Positions 9,001-18,100 of a stretch of DNA of 64,000 nt are shown here, in pieces. The notes under the pieces were generated by a model. It was not told where the DNA came from. It did no database searches and worked only from the letters and a program-made list of their open reading frames with translations. Origin of the DNA: Bacteroidia bacterium. GTDB lineage: Bacteria > Bacteroidota > Bacteroidia > Chitinophagales > Saprospiraceae. The translations under genes and the position numbers were made by a program. The first letter of the stretch is position 1. Each line of letters opens with the position of its first letter. Location: the NCBI GenBank assembly GCA_030426765.1, contig JAUHXV010000004.1, forward strand, positions 1-64,000, written 5' to 3'.

Positions 9001-11933
9001 ATGTAGTCGTGGAAACTTCGCCATTCTATTATAGCGACATTAGTGATTACGATCATACTACAGATCCACCGGATACAGATGGTGATGATTCAGGAGATGG
9101 TGCTGATAATGATGTGCCTGTCATTCTGTTGCCAGGTGAAGCCGATGAAGACAACAACTTTATCAACGGAAGACCTGGTTTAATCTGTGGAAGTGTCAAT
9201 GATGATCTGGGGCAACCGATCTCATCAGTGGAGATCAGTTTGTATCATGATCTGAATAATAACGATTCACTGGATGTGGCTGATACGCTTATCATGACTG
9301 TACTGACAGATGGAGACACAGGTGGTTTCTGCTTTGAAGATGTCACACCAGGTGAGTATATCTTAGTGGAAACGCAACCCCTCAACTATTACAGCATCAG
9401 TGATTATGACCATACTACTGATCCTCCGGATACAGATGGAGATGATGAATCTGATGGTCCTGATGATGAAATTCCGGTCACGCTTGTTCCGGCTGAATTA
9501 GACACGAACAATAACTTTATCGATGCTCCATTCCCGGGCTCTATCGAGGGATATGTCTTTAATGATGTCGGCACTCCGATAGATACAGTTAAGATTTATC
9601 TGTATGCCGATAGCGATAATGACGGCGAAGAAGATGGTGCGCCTATCGATTCTGCGTACACAAACATCTTTGGATTCTATGCATTCAGTGGAATACTTCC
9701 AGGCAATTATGTGCTTGTTGAAGAGAATCCACTGTATCATAGTGACATATTTGATTACGATACATCAACCTTCTCGCTCGACTTGGATGGGGATGACAGT
9801 GGCGATGGACCGGACAATAATATTCCGGTGACCATACTCCCTGCGGAAGTGGACGCGGACAACAACTTCACGGATGGTCGTCCGGGCACGATCTGTGGGT
9901 ATGTCGGAACCGATATGGGAGATCCAATGGGCGGAATGATCGTCCAACTCTATGAAGATGAGAATGGCAACGGTGTCATGGATCCTGAGGATGATATGAT
10001 CAAGAGTGAAGTAACGGATGCAGGTACCGGATCGTATTGTTTTGAAGATATCGTGCCGGGTATTTATATCCTGAATCAGGTCCAGCTACCTGAATACGGG
10101 GATTTGTCAGATATCGATGAGACACCAGATCCGGATGGAGATGATTCGTCTGACGGACCAGACAATAATATTCCGGTGGTCCTCGATCCGAATGAAGATG
10201 ATGAGGATAACAATTTTATGGATATCGTATGTCCGGTAGAACCTGAAATCAACGGCTTTGCGATTGATACGATTTGCAGCGGTGAGTCTCTCATATTCGA
10301 AGCGATAGATCAGAATATCGGACCTTTGGCTTATAGCTGGTCATTTGGTTCAGGAGCGACACCGGATAGCGCGATGGGTATCGGGCCACATGAGGTCACA
10401 TTTATCGCAGACTCTATCAATAGCAGTTCAGGAGCTGTCGTTTATCTGACCATTTCAAAAGAAGGATGTATTCCAGCTTTCGACTCAGTGGCCAGTGTGA
10501 TTGTCAATCCGGTGCCGGATGCGACTATCGATGCTTTGACTACCAATCTGTGTTATTATGCTCCGAGAACATATGTTCCGATGGAGGATGAAGTACCAGG
10601 ATATACCTACTTATGGGATTTCGGTGCAGGTGCGGAAGAACAATTTAAGACAGGATACGGACCACATGTAACCGAATGGCATACACCAGGGCCTAAGACA
10701 ATTCAATTGATTGTGCACTCCAATGCGCCAGGGTCATCTTGTAGTGATACCTCGACGATATCCTTTAACGTGATTCCTTGCCTAGGCAATATTACAGGTA
10801 CTGTACGCGATGTGGATGGTAATGGTATTCCAAGTGTAAACGTTCGATTATATCGTGACCTCGATCTCGATGGTGTATCTGACGGAGGTGCAGCAGTCAG
10901 AAGTGTATTTACCACTTCGGAAGGTGTGTACTCAATGGCCACGCTGACACCAGGACAATATGTCATCGTGCAGACTCAGCCAAGTGGCTATCTGTCGGTC
11001 GAGGAGCTGGACGAAACCAATGACAATGATACCATTGTGGTGGATATTGTCAATGACAACGTCATTCCGGTTACGGTCGAACCACAGGAGGTAGATGCGA
11101 ATAACGTATTTATTGAAATTCCTTCTCCGGGTCTGATTTCCGGATCTGTGTTTGAAGATTTCGATGGTGACCAGATGCCGGACGCAGCTGAGGGATTGGT
11201 CGGTGTGACGGTCAGTCTGTGGCTGGATGAAGATGCAGATGGAGAAGCGGATGATGGAGGATTCGTATCTGATACGATTACGTCAGAGATAGGATATTAT
11301 GTCTTCCCGAGTGTGGTACCGGGCAATTATGTCATCATTGAATCACAACCGGCCGGATATGAATCTGTGAAGGATTTTGATGCTACTAACGACGGAGATG
11401 ATGTGCCGAATACGAATATGCTGAACGATACAATTCCGGTCACCGTCGACAATGGGGAAGAAGACAATCACAACTATTTCATTGAGACGACATTGTGCTC
11501 GAGGATAGTAACCAATGACAATGACGATGGACCTGGATCACTGAGGTATAACATCGACTGTGCAGCACCGGGAGATACGATCACTTTCCATTCCGCAATG
11601 CAGGGACAGACGATCCACCTCAATTCAGGACGGATTGTCATTGATAAAGATTTGTTTATCCATTCGGATCTGGTGGCACCGAGTGTTATGGTGTACTCAG
11701 ACGTATCCGGCGCCTTCCTGATTGAAGAAGGTCATACGGTTGAATTGAAGAATATTGAGATTACCAGTGGATTGAGTGGCGAGTCCGGGGCAGCTATTGA
11801 AAATGCGGGCAGCCTGACACTATGGGATATGACGATATATACCAACCCATTACTGCCGGCAGGAGAATACCTGATCTATAACGCATCCACAGGTGAGATC
11901 ACAGTGAAAGGCAACTGTCACATTTGGGAATAA
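3..11933 (+). CDS. Giant Ig-like / SdrD-like repeat surface protein, 5'-truncated
   Basis: The frame is open to the left edge, so the N-terminus and signal peptide lie outside the window; at least 3,976 residues are visible. Domain order: nine near-identical 89-aa Ig-like repeats, two divergent copies and about six further Ig-like units (to about nt 4,680); fifteen alternating SdrD_B/CNA-B-like modules with Asp-rich linkers such as DTDGDDSADGPD (about 4,932-10,220); two PKD-like units; two more SdrD-like modules; then a short segment with GPGSLRYNIDCAAPGDTITF, which resembles the start of a parallel beta-helix domain. The protein ends in GEITVKGNCHIWE, and I see neither a type A nor a type B T9SS sorting domain. 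It is probably an extracellular adhesin or matrix protein, with Asp clusters likely to bind calcium. The function is inferred from architecture only. A hairpin terminator follows the stop codon. Confidence 0.9.
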   Translation, partial: STQTYRVIVSATEAGCEDVVSTEVTVTVEGDIAIDVQPTGGSICEGGDVDLSVTASGSPGLHYEWQWDNAGTWTVVGTDQNTYNTGALTSTQSYRVIVSAVENGCDDLVSTLVTVTVEDDIAIDVQPAGGSICEGGDVDLSVTASGSPGLHYEWQWDNAGTWTVVGTDQNTYNTGALTSTQNYRVIVSASESGCEDVVSTTVTVTVEDDIAIDVQPTGGSICEGGDVDLSVTASGSPGLHYEWQWDNAGTWTVVGTDQNTYNTGALTSTQSYRVIVSASESGCEDVVSTEVTVTVEDDIAIDVQPAGGSICEGGNFDLSVSASGSPGLHYEWQWDNAGTWTVVGTDQNTYNTGALTSTQSYRVIVSATESGCEDVVSTEVTVVVEGDISIDTQPTGGSICEGGDMDLSVSASGSPALHYEWQWDNAGTWTVVGTDQNTYNTGALTSTQSYRVLVTADESGCVDLVSTTVTVTVEDDIAIDVQPTGGSICEGGDLDLSVTASGSPGLHYEWQWDNAGTWTVVGSDQNTYNTGALTSTQTYRVIVSATEAGCEDVVSTEVTVTVEGDIAIDVQPTGGSICEGGDVGLSVTASGSPGLHYEWQWDNAGTWTVVGTDQNTYNTGALTSTQTYRVIVSATEAGCEDVVSTEVTVTVEDDIAIDVQPTGGSICEGGDMELSVTASGSPGLHYEWQWDNAGTWTVVGTDQNTYNTGALTSTQSYRVIVSASEAGCEDVVSTLVTVTVEGDIAIDVQPTGGSICEGGDLDLSVTASGSPGLHYEWQWDNAGTWTVVGADQNTYNTGALTSTQSYRVIISAAEAGCDGLVSSTVTVTVEDDIAIDIQPTGGQICEGGTWDLSVVASGSPGLIYEWQDSTAAGSWAVVSESGGDSAGFTTDPLAETTYYRVFVTANESGCVGVYSNMVTVDVFDDIAISGQPVGGEICTGGVFDLSVVASGSPDLSYQWQDSTAAGTWQNVSEAGGTTTSFTTDTLLETTWYRVFLFASENGCDDIFSDEVEVNVTADPQLVTSGDAEVCVGGLVHMSVTVTGGVGTSSYQWQRLNGTWVDVAGATDSINSVVFSQLGTFEYRVIVTQGEGCESISETITINVVTDPDAVITPSASEVCDGGVVTIVATINGGSGVTTYYWQQFLAGSWVPVGTNNDTFVTPSLATGSYNYRLQYTQNPGCDGGSNTVNIQVNDDPTVIISGDELACEGESITISSTINDGVAPYSYSWQELQGGDWVEVDTTISTFNTGVLTEGTYTYRLQIDNDLACDAISDPISIEVASPPVVTVSAAANPICHGGVASLSGTVTEGNGSSTYAWQYNHPTNGWSPVGSNSPNYSVALPTGTYEYRLIVTQTSGCVTISDPYIMNVNPDPTVTISADNPSICVGGNALLTSVVTGGTTHLSYQWYSGPTSVGTWTAISGATADSLLLTASAPGTTWYRVSVVDSASGCSDPSSGAVSITVEEDPVVTLAQYDTVNCLGDALLLSVSVTGGTGDNHYQWQSFDGADWVNEGADTADYDPGVLPAGTHEYRVIVTQNSGCETLSSSFEFAVLDYPDGSLASTPASCGNNAGTITVSFADYPLADGIMISLDGGNSYYPSVPDTIGSTTFTDQSPGTYAVWAKWDSDDCAIFIDSIEVTELACGTICGKVTDDTGQPLSNVEIILYQDTNNDDEYDAGDTYYATAYTDGDTGIYCFEDVPAGEYVVFEVQPANYYSVSDYDHTTDPPDTDGYAGANDPDDMIPATVDPGELDLDNDFIEDPYLGSISGTVFDDDSTGLVSIEVRLFADTEGDGIPDGAVLSTVFTDSNGEFLFAGLEPGFYVLIEINPPLYSDESDYDRTTSGPDFDGDDSADGPDGDIPVYVAPGEADDDNNFEDGRPGTICGNVSNEYNQPLSNVEILLYLDVNNNDSLDMDDIHIQTVYTDGDSGDYCFEDVTPGEYVIFEIQPMNHTSISDYDHSTGGFDEDGHPSADDPDNEIPVTLFPIEIDANNNFIEDGIVGNISGHVTNDIGAPISGVVLSIHLDTNGDGVADGPALVSTTTNVSGEYIFTGVEPGFYVIIETTPMFYSNISDYDHSINSEDMDGDDSADGPDLDIPVLLLPAEEDEDNDFVNGRPGTICGYVRDDTGLPLAGVELNLYLDVNNNDSLDVADIEVATTFTDGDSGAYCFEDIPPDEYIVFEVQPANYSSVSDYDESIDGSDMDGAASADDPDNEIPVTLMPAESDMDNNFVEDPFLGTISGTVTDDSNAPIVSVEIQLFEDTNADGNADGVAISTTFTNSSGDYIFTGIEPGYYVVIEITPLYYSSMSDYDHSTAPPDTDGDDSADGPDDDIPVMVLPGEDDADNDFQDGRPGMICGSVYDDTGLPIASVELHLYHDLNNNDSLDVADTLIAITFTDGDTGNYCFEDVTPGEYIVFEVQPLNYFSVSDYDLSVDANDTDGDDNADGPDDEIPVTLSPNEVDDDNDFIEDPFLGTIAGQVTDDAGSPMPGVTIELYEDTNADGNADGAAIATVVTNGVGAYVFTGVEPGFYVVQEVSPLYYSDISDYDHTTDAPDTDGDDSADGPDNDIPVMLTPGEDDEDNNFENGRPGSICGNVSDDTGLYISNVEIRLYLDVNNDGMYDGGDILVATTYSDGDSGDYYFEDITPANYVVVEIQPANYTSVSDYDHTTDPPDTDGDDSADGPDDEIPVTLTPAEIDCQNDFIEDPVPGDISGFVEDEMNAPMEGVTISLYLDTEPDGNENGAPIATTTTNASGYYIFTGVEPGYYVVVESTPAGYSSISDYDHTTAPPDTDGDDSAQGADDDIPVMMMPGEVDADNNFMNGNPGLICGSVKEDTGVPIEGVELQLYQDVNNNDSLDVADVLVTSTFTDASGAYCFENTSPDEYVIVQVQPANYDNVADHDVSTGPLDDDGYPSADDPDNEIPVTLEPTELDTDNDFVEDPHTGSVSGYVMNDILDPMPGVVVSLFADTNGDGDPDGAALASTSTNGSGYYEFVGLEPGDYVVVETSPFYYSDISDYDHTTDPPDTDGDDSGDGADNDVPVILLPGEADEDNNFINGRPGLICGSVNDDLGQPISSVEISLYHDLNNNDSLDVADTLIMTVLTDGDTGGFCFEDVTPGEYILVETQPLNYYSISDYDHTTDPPDTDGDDESDGPDDEIPVTLVPAELDTNNNFIDAPFPGSIEGYVFNDVGTPIDTVKIYLYADSDNDGEEDGAPIDSAYTNIFGFYAFSGILPGNYVLVEENPLYHSDIFDYDTSTFSLDLDGDDSGDGPDNNIPVTILPAEVDADNNFTDGRPGTICGYVGTDMGDPMGGMIVQLYEDENGNGVMDPEDDMIKSEVTDAGTGSYCFEDIVPGIYILNQVQLPEYGDLSDIDETPDPDGDDSSDGPDNNIPVVLDPNEDDEDNNFMDIVCPVEPEINGFAIDTICSGESLIFEAIDQNIGPLAYSWSFGSGATPDSAMGIGPHEVTFIADSINSSSGAVVYLTISKEGCIPAFDSVASVIVNPVPDATIDALTTNLCYYAPRTYVPMEDEVPGYTYLWDFGAGAEEQFKTGYGPHVTEWHTPGPKTIQLIVHSNAPGSSCSDTSTISFNVIPCLGNITGTVRDVDGNGIPSVNVRLYRDLDLDGVSDGGAAVRSVFTTSEGVYSMATLTPGQYVIVQTQPSGYLSVEELDETNDNDTIVVDIVNDNVIPVTVEPQEVDANNVFIEIPSPGLISGSVFEDFDGDQMPDAAEGLVGVTVSLWLDEDADGEADDGGFVSDTITSEIGYYVFPSVVPGNYVIIESQPAGYESVKDFDATNDGDDVPNTNMLNDTIPVTVDNGEEDNHNYFIETTLCSRIVTNDNDDGPGSLRYNIDCAAPGDTITFHSAMQGQTIHLNSGRIVIDKDLFIHSDLVAPSVMVYSDVSGAFLIEEGHTVELKNIEITSGLSGESGAAIENAGSLTLWDMTIYTNPLLPAGEYLIYNASTGEITVKGNCHIWE
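93..2495 (+). repeat. Nine tandem 267-bp Ig-like repeats
   Basis: Nine copies of exactly 89 codons begin at 93, 360, 627 and so on, followed by a divergent tenth copy at 2,496. The end of a further copy occupies positions 3-92, so the array continues beyond the window. Each unit opens with DIAIDVQP(T/A)GGSICEGG and contains two cysteines and the segment HYEWQWDNAGTWTVVG. Copies are close at DNA level. In the first 35 codons of copies 1 and 2 I count four synonymous and one amino-acid difference. This suggests recent duplication or gene conversion. Confidence 0.95.
4932..10220 (+). repeat. SdrD/CNA-B-like A/B dimer array, 708-bp period
   Basis: Two module types alternate. Type A starts with G(T/S/L/M)ICG and carries a DVNNNDSLDVAD-like segment. 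Type B starts with G.ISG and carries a DTNGDG..DG-like segment. Type A modules start at 4,932, 5,640, 6,348, 7,056, 7,764, 8,472, 9,177 and 9,885, so the dimer period is 708 bp, with one interval of 705 bp. There are eight A and seven B modules. Most modules end in an Asp-rich stretch followed by (D/E)IPV, the kind of sequence that commonly binds calcium in such proteins. Confidence 0.9.
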
Positions 11934-11947
11934 CAGAGATTACAGAG

Positions 11948-11992
11948 CCCGATTGATGAGTATGAACATGTCGAATCAGTCGGGTTCTTTTA
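11948..11992 (+). terminator. Hairpin terminator after the first giant gene
   Basis: A nine-pair stem, CCCGATTGA against TCAGTCGGG with one G-U pair, is followed by TTCTTTTA. It starts 14 bases after the stop codon, as expected for an intrinsic terminator. Confidence 0.65.
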
Positions 11993-12106
11993 TTGAATAA
12001 TATTTATACCCTGTCAAACGCAGGAAACAGGGGTAGTTCGGCTTAGTTTTTGGACTACAATGAAAAGTATTTGTCAAAATCCCTTGAACAGCATGAAAAA
12101 GCTAGA

Positions 12107-12133
12107 TTGGCAATCATATAAGACTTATTTTTG
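12107..12133 (+). promoter_or_regulatory. Candidate Bacteroidota-type promoter for the 6,915-aa gene
   Basis: TTG at 12,107 is followed after 16 bases by TATTTTTG (12,126-12,133), which matches the TAnnTTTG -7 consensus. The spacing is slightly shorter than the usual 17-21. It would start a transcript near 12,140, upstream of both possible start codons. Rather low confidence because the motif is short. Confidence 0.35.
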
Positions 12134-12176
12134 GGATGTTTTGGCATTGCGCACACCCTGACATGAATGAGGAGGA

Positions 12177-15100
12177 ATGAGAATAAATGCTGAACACGCA
12201 CCATATTGCACTGAAAATCAGTCTGTTATAGCTCAAATGAACAGAGCCTGGTTATGTATTTTGTCTGTAGGTCTTTTGCTGCCTCTCAGGTGGCTTCCTA
12301 ATGCCATGTCCAAACCCGCCGGCTTTATGCTGCCGGTCGTTGCTACCGCCGTTATGGTGACCTGTGGTGAGCTTGTGCTCAACAACCCCACAGTTTCTCC
12401 TGCCGGACCCTATTGTCCCGGTGATATGATAGATATCACCTTCACCGGTTCAAACCTTCCGGATGGTGAGGATTTGGAAGTTTTTATTGGTGACAACTCA
12501 GGCTACAACCCATTTTCCGGAGGGGGCACATCTATAGGCACCATTCCAATCGGATATAATTGCTCTACCTGCCCTTCACTTTTAGGTTTGACAGTCAATG
12601 TTTGCCTGAATGATGATGAGAATGAGTTTATGCTGATTCACTCAGGTTGCGGATTTGATGTTTCAGATCTCTTTGTGGATTTATTGCCGGTAGGTCTGTC
12701 AGCTAATGATTTAGGTTCCGTCAATGGATGTCCCTTTATGCAGCCTTCAGCATCTGTGATGTCCGCCTTGCAATCAAATACGGATTGTTCTAATCTGAAT
12801 GTCATTGCTGCAGGTGATGGTGATGCCATTCCTGCTGCTGCTTTAGTCATAGTCTTCATGACAGACACAGGTCCCTTCATTGATTACGACATCTCTTATT
12901 TATGTGGAACTGGTTTGCCGATTTATGTGATTCAGAATAGCTGTGATTTGGGGATAGCAGGAGCTTTTTCTAATAGTAGTTGTCCTCGCACGTACTCCAT
13001 TGATATTGCAGGATCGTGTTATGATGCGATCACCTATCAATGCCCGATTCAGGATCCACCGGGAGGCGGACATTCGTTTATCGATGAGAATGGTGCCTGG
13101 TATACTAGCAGCAATTGCGACGATCCTCCGTTTAGCTCACTGAACTATCCCGATATCTCGAATGATCTGGCCTCTTTGTCCTATACCATTCCTTCAAATA
13201 TTTGCGGAGCGAATAATGGCCTGATTGATTTCTATTTGTCAGGTATGGTGGATATCCCGGGTCCTTGTGAAGATCTGATTTATACCCCTCCTTCAGGCGC
13301 ATCCATCAGTGTGGCTTGTCCGGCTACGATTGATCCGGCAGGTCCATTTTGTGTGAATAATGATCCGGTGACCTTAACCGTTGATGAACCGGGTGGTACC
13401 TGGTCAGGAACGGGTATTATTGATGCAAATAATGGAATTTTTGATCCGGGTGTGGCAGGTACAGGGACTCACGTCATTTCTTATGATGCCGGATGTCCCG
13501 GAGGCCCGTCGACAATTAATATTACCGTAAACGATGCCCCTGTCATTAATCCGTTTTTCATTACATCGGCCACAACTTGTGCAGGAGACTCATCGGGTCA
13601 GATTGTAAATTCCTCCTGGGTGACCGGAGGCACCATGCCCTATACGTATGATTGGGATGCACAGTCTACCCCGGGAAATGACGTGTATACAGATGATGGT
13701 AATATGTTTTTACCTCATAGTTTAAGTAATGTCCCGGCCGGGTGGTATGATTTTATTGTCATAGATGCGGCAGGATGTGTGGATACAGTTTCTGTAGAAG
13801 TCACAGAAGGCGATCCGGTCACTGCAGTTCTTGAAATAGATTCTATAGAATGCTATGGTGAATCCACCGGTGCAATTGATATCGTATCCTCTGATGGCCC
13901 TCCTGTTCCACCAGTCTACAACTGGGATGACCTGTCCACACCAGGTGATGATGATTTTGGTGGTGATCCCGCAGTTGATGATGACATGGAGGACATTTCA
14001 GGCCTTCCGGCAGGTACCTACGCAATCACTATCACTTACGAAGACCCGGGATTTTTCGAGTGTGTCTTCATCGATACCATTGTCATTGTTGAACCCCCTG
14101 AGTTAATTGTAACCGCACCAGACTCCTTGATTGATTGTTTTGGAGGTACTGTGGATATCACCGCAGTCGCCACAGGCGGTACAGGTACATATACGTATAA
14201 CTGGTCAAATATTGGCGGGTCTAACAATCCGGCCACGAATGCGAATATTGGAGTGGGGAGTTATATCGTGACGGTTACGGATGAAAATGGTTGTACCGCA
14301 TCAGATGTATCGACCATTACCCAACCTCCGCTCCTGACAGCCTCTGCCACGGGAGAGACTATTGATTGTGATGACAATACAGGGGATATCACACTGGTCA
14401 TTATGGGTGGAACAGGTCCGTTCCTGTTTGACTGGGATAATGACGGTACAGGTGACAATGACGATCCGCAAAATTTATCCGGTTTAAACTCCGGAACATA
14501 TTCAGTCACGGTTACAGACGCAAACGGTTGTACAGCGGTAGCATCAGCCATGATTGATCTCAATCCCACAACCTTTATGATGCCTCCGGACGATGGATCT
14601 ACTGTTCCATGCATTTTGGATGCGCAAACAGTGCCCACACCTCCTGTAGTGCTTAACTCCTGTAATGATCCACTGACTATCACTGGCCCTGCTGTAAGTG
14701 TAGATCCGGTGTGTTCCGGAACCAAGACCTATACGTACACGTACACGGACCCCTTCACAGGCATTATGGCTACATGGGTGTATACATACACAGTATCTCC
14801 GCCCACCTTTACCCTGCCTGCTAACGGTAGTTCTACGGTAGCTTGTATTCTTGATGCCCAAACTGTCCCTACACCTCCACCTACCAATGACGATTGCGGT
14901 CAACCGCTGACCATTACTGGTCCGGCTGTAAGTGGAGATCCGATGTGCTCCGGTACAAAAACATATACCTGGGATTATACAGACTGCTCAGGAACTTCAG
15001 CGCAATGGGTATATACCTACACAATTTCTCCGCCTACTTTCAGTATGCCTGCCGCTGGGGGTTCCACGGTCGCCTGTGTAATTGATGCACAGACTGTGCC

Positions 15101-18100
15101 GACGCCCCCAGTAGTAAATAATTCCTGCGGTGATGCATTGACGATGACAGGTCCTGTTATTGGGCCTGATCCCACATGTTCCGGAGATAAAACCTATACC
15201 TGGACGTATACGGATTGTACAGGGACTTCAGCTGACTGGGTGTACACCTATACGGTTGACCCGTCTACGTTTAGTTTGCCTGCAGATGGAGGTTCTACTG
15301 TCGCCTGTATCATTGATGCTCAGGTTCAGCCTACGCCACCTCCGGTAAACAATTCCTGTGGTGACCCATTAACAATCACCGGACCGGTCATTGGTCCTGA
15401 TCCGGTGTGTTCCGGAACAAAGACTTATACCTGGGATTATGAAAACTGTGATGGCACCTCAAGTCCATGGGTATACACATACACCATTTCTCCTCCGACA
15501 TTCTCACTCCCGCCAAATGGTGCTTCTACTGTCGCCTGTATCAGTGACGCGCAGACGGTTCCCTCACCACCAACAGTCAATAACTCGTGCGGAGACCCGA
15601 TTACCCCAACAGGACCTGTCATTGGCGCTGATCCTGTCTGCTCCGGTGATAAAACATATACCTGGACATATACCGATTGTACTGGTACATCCGCAGATTG
15701 GGTGTATACCTATACCGTAAGTCCACCGACATTTTCATTGCCGCCCAATGATGGCTCCACTGTCCCTTGTATCGGTGACGCCCAAACCGTACCGACACCA
15801 CCGACTGTAAATAATTCCTGTGGCGATCCCATTACGCCGACCGGGCCAGTTATCGGACCCGATCCTGTATGTGATGGAGATAAAACCTATACCTGGACAT
15901 ACACCGATTGTACAGGTACGTCAGCGGATTGGGTGTATACATATACGGTTCAACCAACGACCTTTACCTTACCGGCCGATGGTAGTTCGACCGTGGCCTG
16001 TATCAGTGATGCACAGACCGTACCGACACCTCCAACAGTCATTAATTCATGTGGTGATCCAGTAGTTCCAACAGGGCCAGTCGTTGGACCCGATCCGGTT
16101 TGTTCCGGAGATAAAATATATACCTGGACCTATACGGATTGTGATGGAAATGATTTTCCATGGGTGTATACCTATACAGTCGATCCTCCTACGTTTACCA
16201 TGCCTGCAGCTGGTGGTTCAACAGTAGCATGTGTGGCAGATGCCCAAACCGTACCGACACCGCCTACGGTCAACAATTCATGCGGAGATCCATTATCTGT
16301 TAGTGGTCCTGTTGTCGGCCCTGACCCGGTCTGTACAGGCGATAAAACCTATACCTGGACCTACACAGATTGTACGGGCACCTCAGCAGATTGGGTATAT
16401 ACCTACACAGTGGATCCGCCTACATTTACTCTGCCGGGAGGGGGTAGTTCGACTGTGCCCTGCGTCAGTGATGCACAGACAGTTCCGACGCCACCCGTTG
16501 TGAATAACTCCTGTGGTGATGCATTGACCATTACAGGTCCTGTTGTGGGTCCTGATCCGGTGTGTTCAGGTACAAAAACATATACCTGGGATTATACAGA
16601 TTGTACCGGAACATCAGGCCAATGGGTGTACACCTATACAATCGATCCTTCAACGTTTACTTTGCCTGCAGACGGATCTTCAACAGTCGCGTGTATCAGT
16701 GATGCCCAGACCGTGCCTACGCCACCGGTGGTCACCAACTCCTGTGGGGATCCCTTGACCGTAACAGGTCCTGTAGTCGGTCCTGATCCGGTATGTTCCG
16801 GAACCAAAACATATACCTGGGATTATGAGAATTGTGATGGTTCTACTTTACCTTGGGTGTATACGTACACGATTAATCCACCTACCTTCTCAGTTCCTGC
16901 TGACGGATCTTCAACCGTAGCGTGTATCAGTGACGCGCAAACCGTTCCAACACCACCTGTAGTCACCAATTCCTGCGGGGATCCGATTACACCAACAGGT
17001 CCTGTAGTGGGTCCTGATCCGGTGTGTTCCGGAGATAAGACATATACCTGGACGTATACAGATTGTACAGGGACATCGGCGGATTGGGTGTATACCTATA
17101 CCGTAGACCCACCTACATTTTCACTGCCTGCTAATGATGGATCAACGGTACCATGTATTGGGGACGCGCAAACCGTACCGACTCCTCCAACCGTTAATAA
17201 TTCATGTGGTGACCCAATTACACCGACTGGTCCTGTAGTAGGTCCTGATCCGGTGTGTTCCGGTGATAAAACCTATACCTGGACCTATACAGATTGTACG
17301 GGTACTGCTGCAGACTGGGTATACACGTATACTGTGCAACCTACTACATTTACTTTGCCACCTGATGATGGCTCGAATGTAGCCTGCATCAGTGATGCAC
17401 AAACGGTGCCTTCTCCTCCGGCCGTGATTAACTCGTGTGGTGACCCAGTTACTCCAACAGGTCCTGTGATAGGCCCTGATCCGGTGTGTTCCGGAGACAA
17501 GACATATACGTTTACGTATACAGATTGTGATGGGAATGATTTCCCATGGGTGTATACCTACACAGTAGATCCTCCAACATTTACCTTGCCTGCTGACGGT
17601 TCTTCCACAGTGGCTTGTGTCAGTGATGCACAGACTGTGCCGACACCACCTGCAGTGAATAATTCCTGCGGGGATCCATTGACGATTAGCGGACCTGTTG
17701 TAGGCCCTGACCCGGTTTGTACCGGTGATAAGACTTATACCTGGACCTATACAGATTGTACAGGAACATCCGCAGACTGGGTGTACACCTATACGGTGGA
17801 TCCGCCGACGTTTACGCTACCCGCAGCAGGTGGTTCTACAGTGCCGTGTGTGAGTGATGCACAGACAGTTCCGACACCACCCGCAGTGAATAATAGCTGT
17901 GGCGATGCTTTAACCATTACAGGTCCTGTAGTGGGTCCTGATCCGGTTTGCTCCGGAACCAAAACCTATACCTGGGATTATACAGATTGTACGGGTACAT
18001 CCGGACAATGGGTGTATACCTATACGATCGATCCTTCTACATTTACACTGCCAGCGGATGGAAGCTCAACCGTTGCTTGTATCAGTGATGCGCAAACTGT

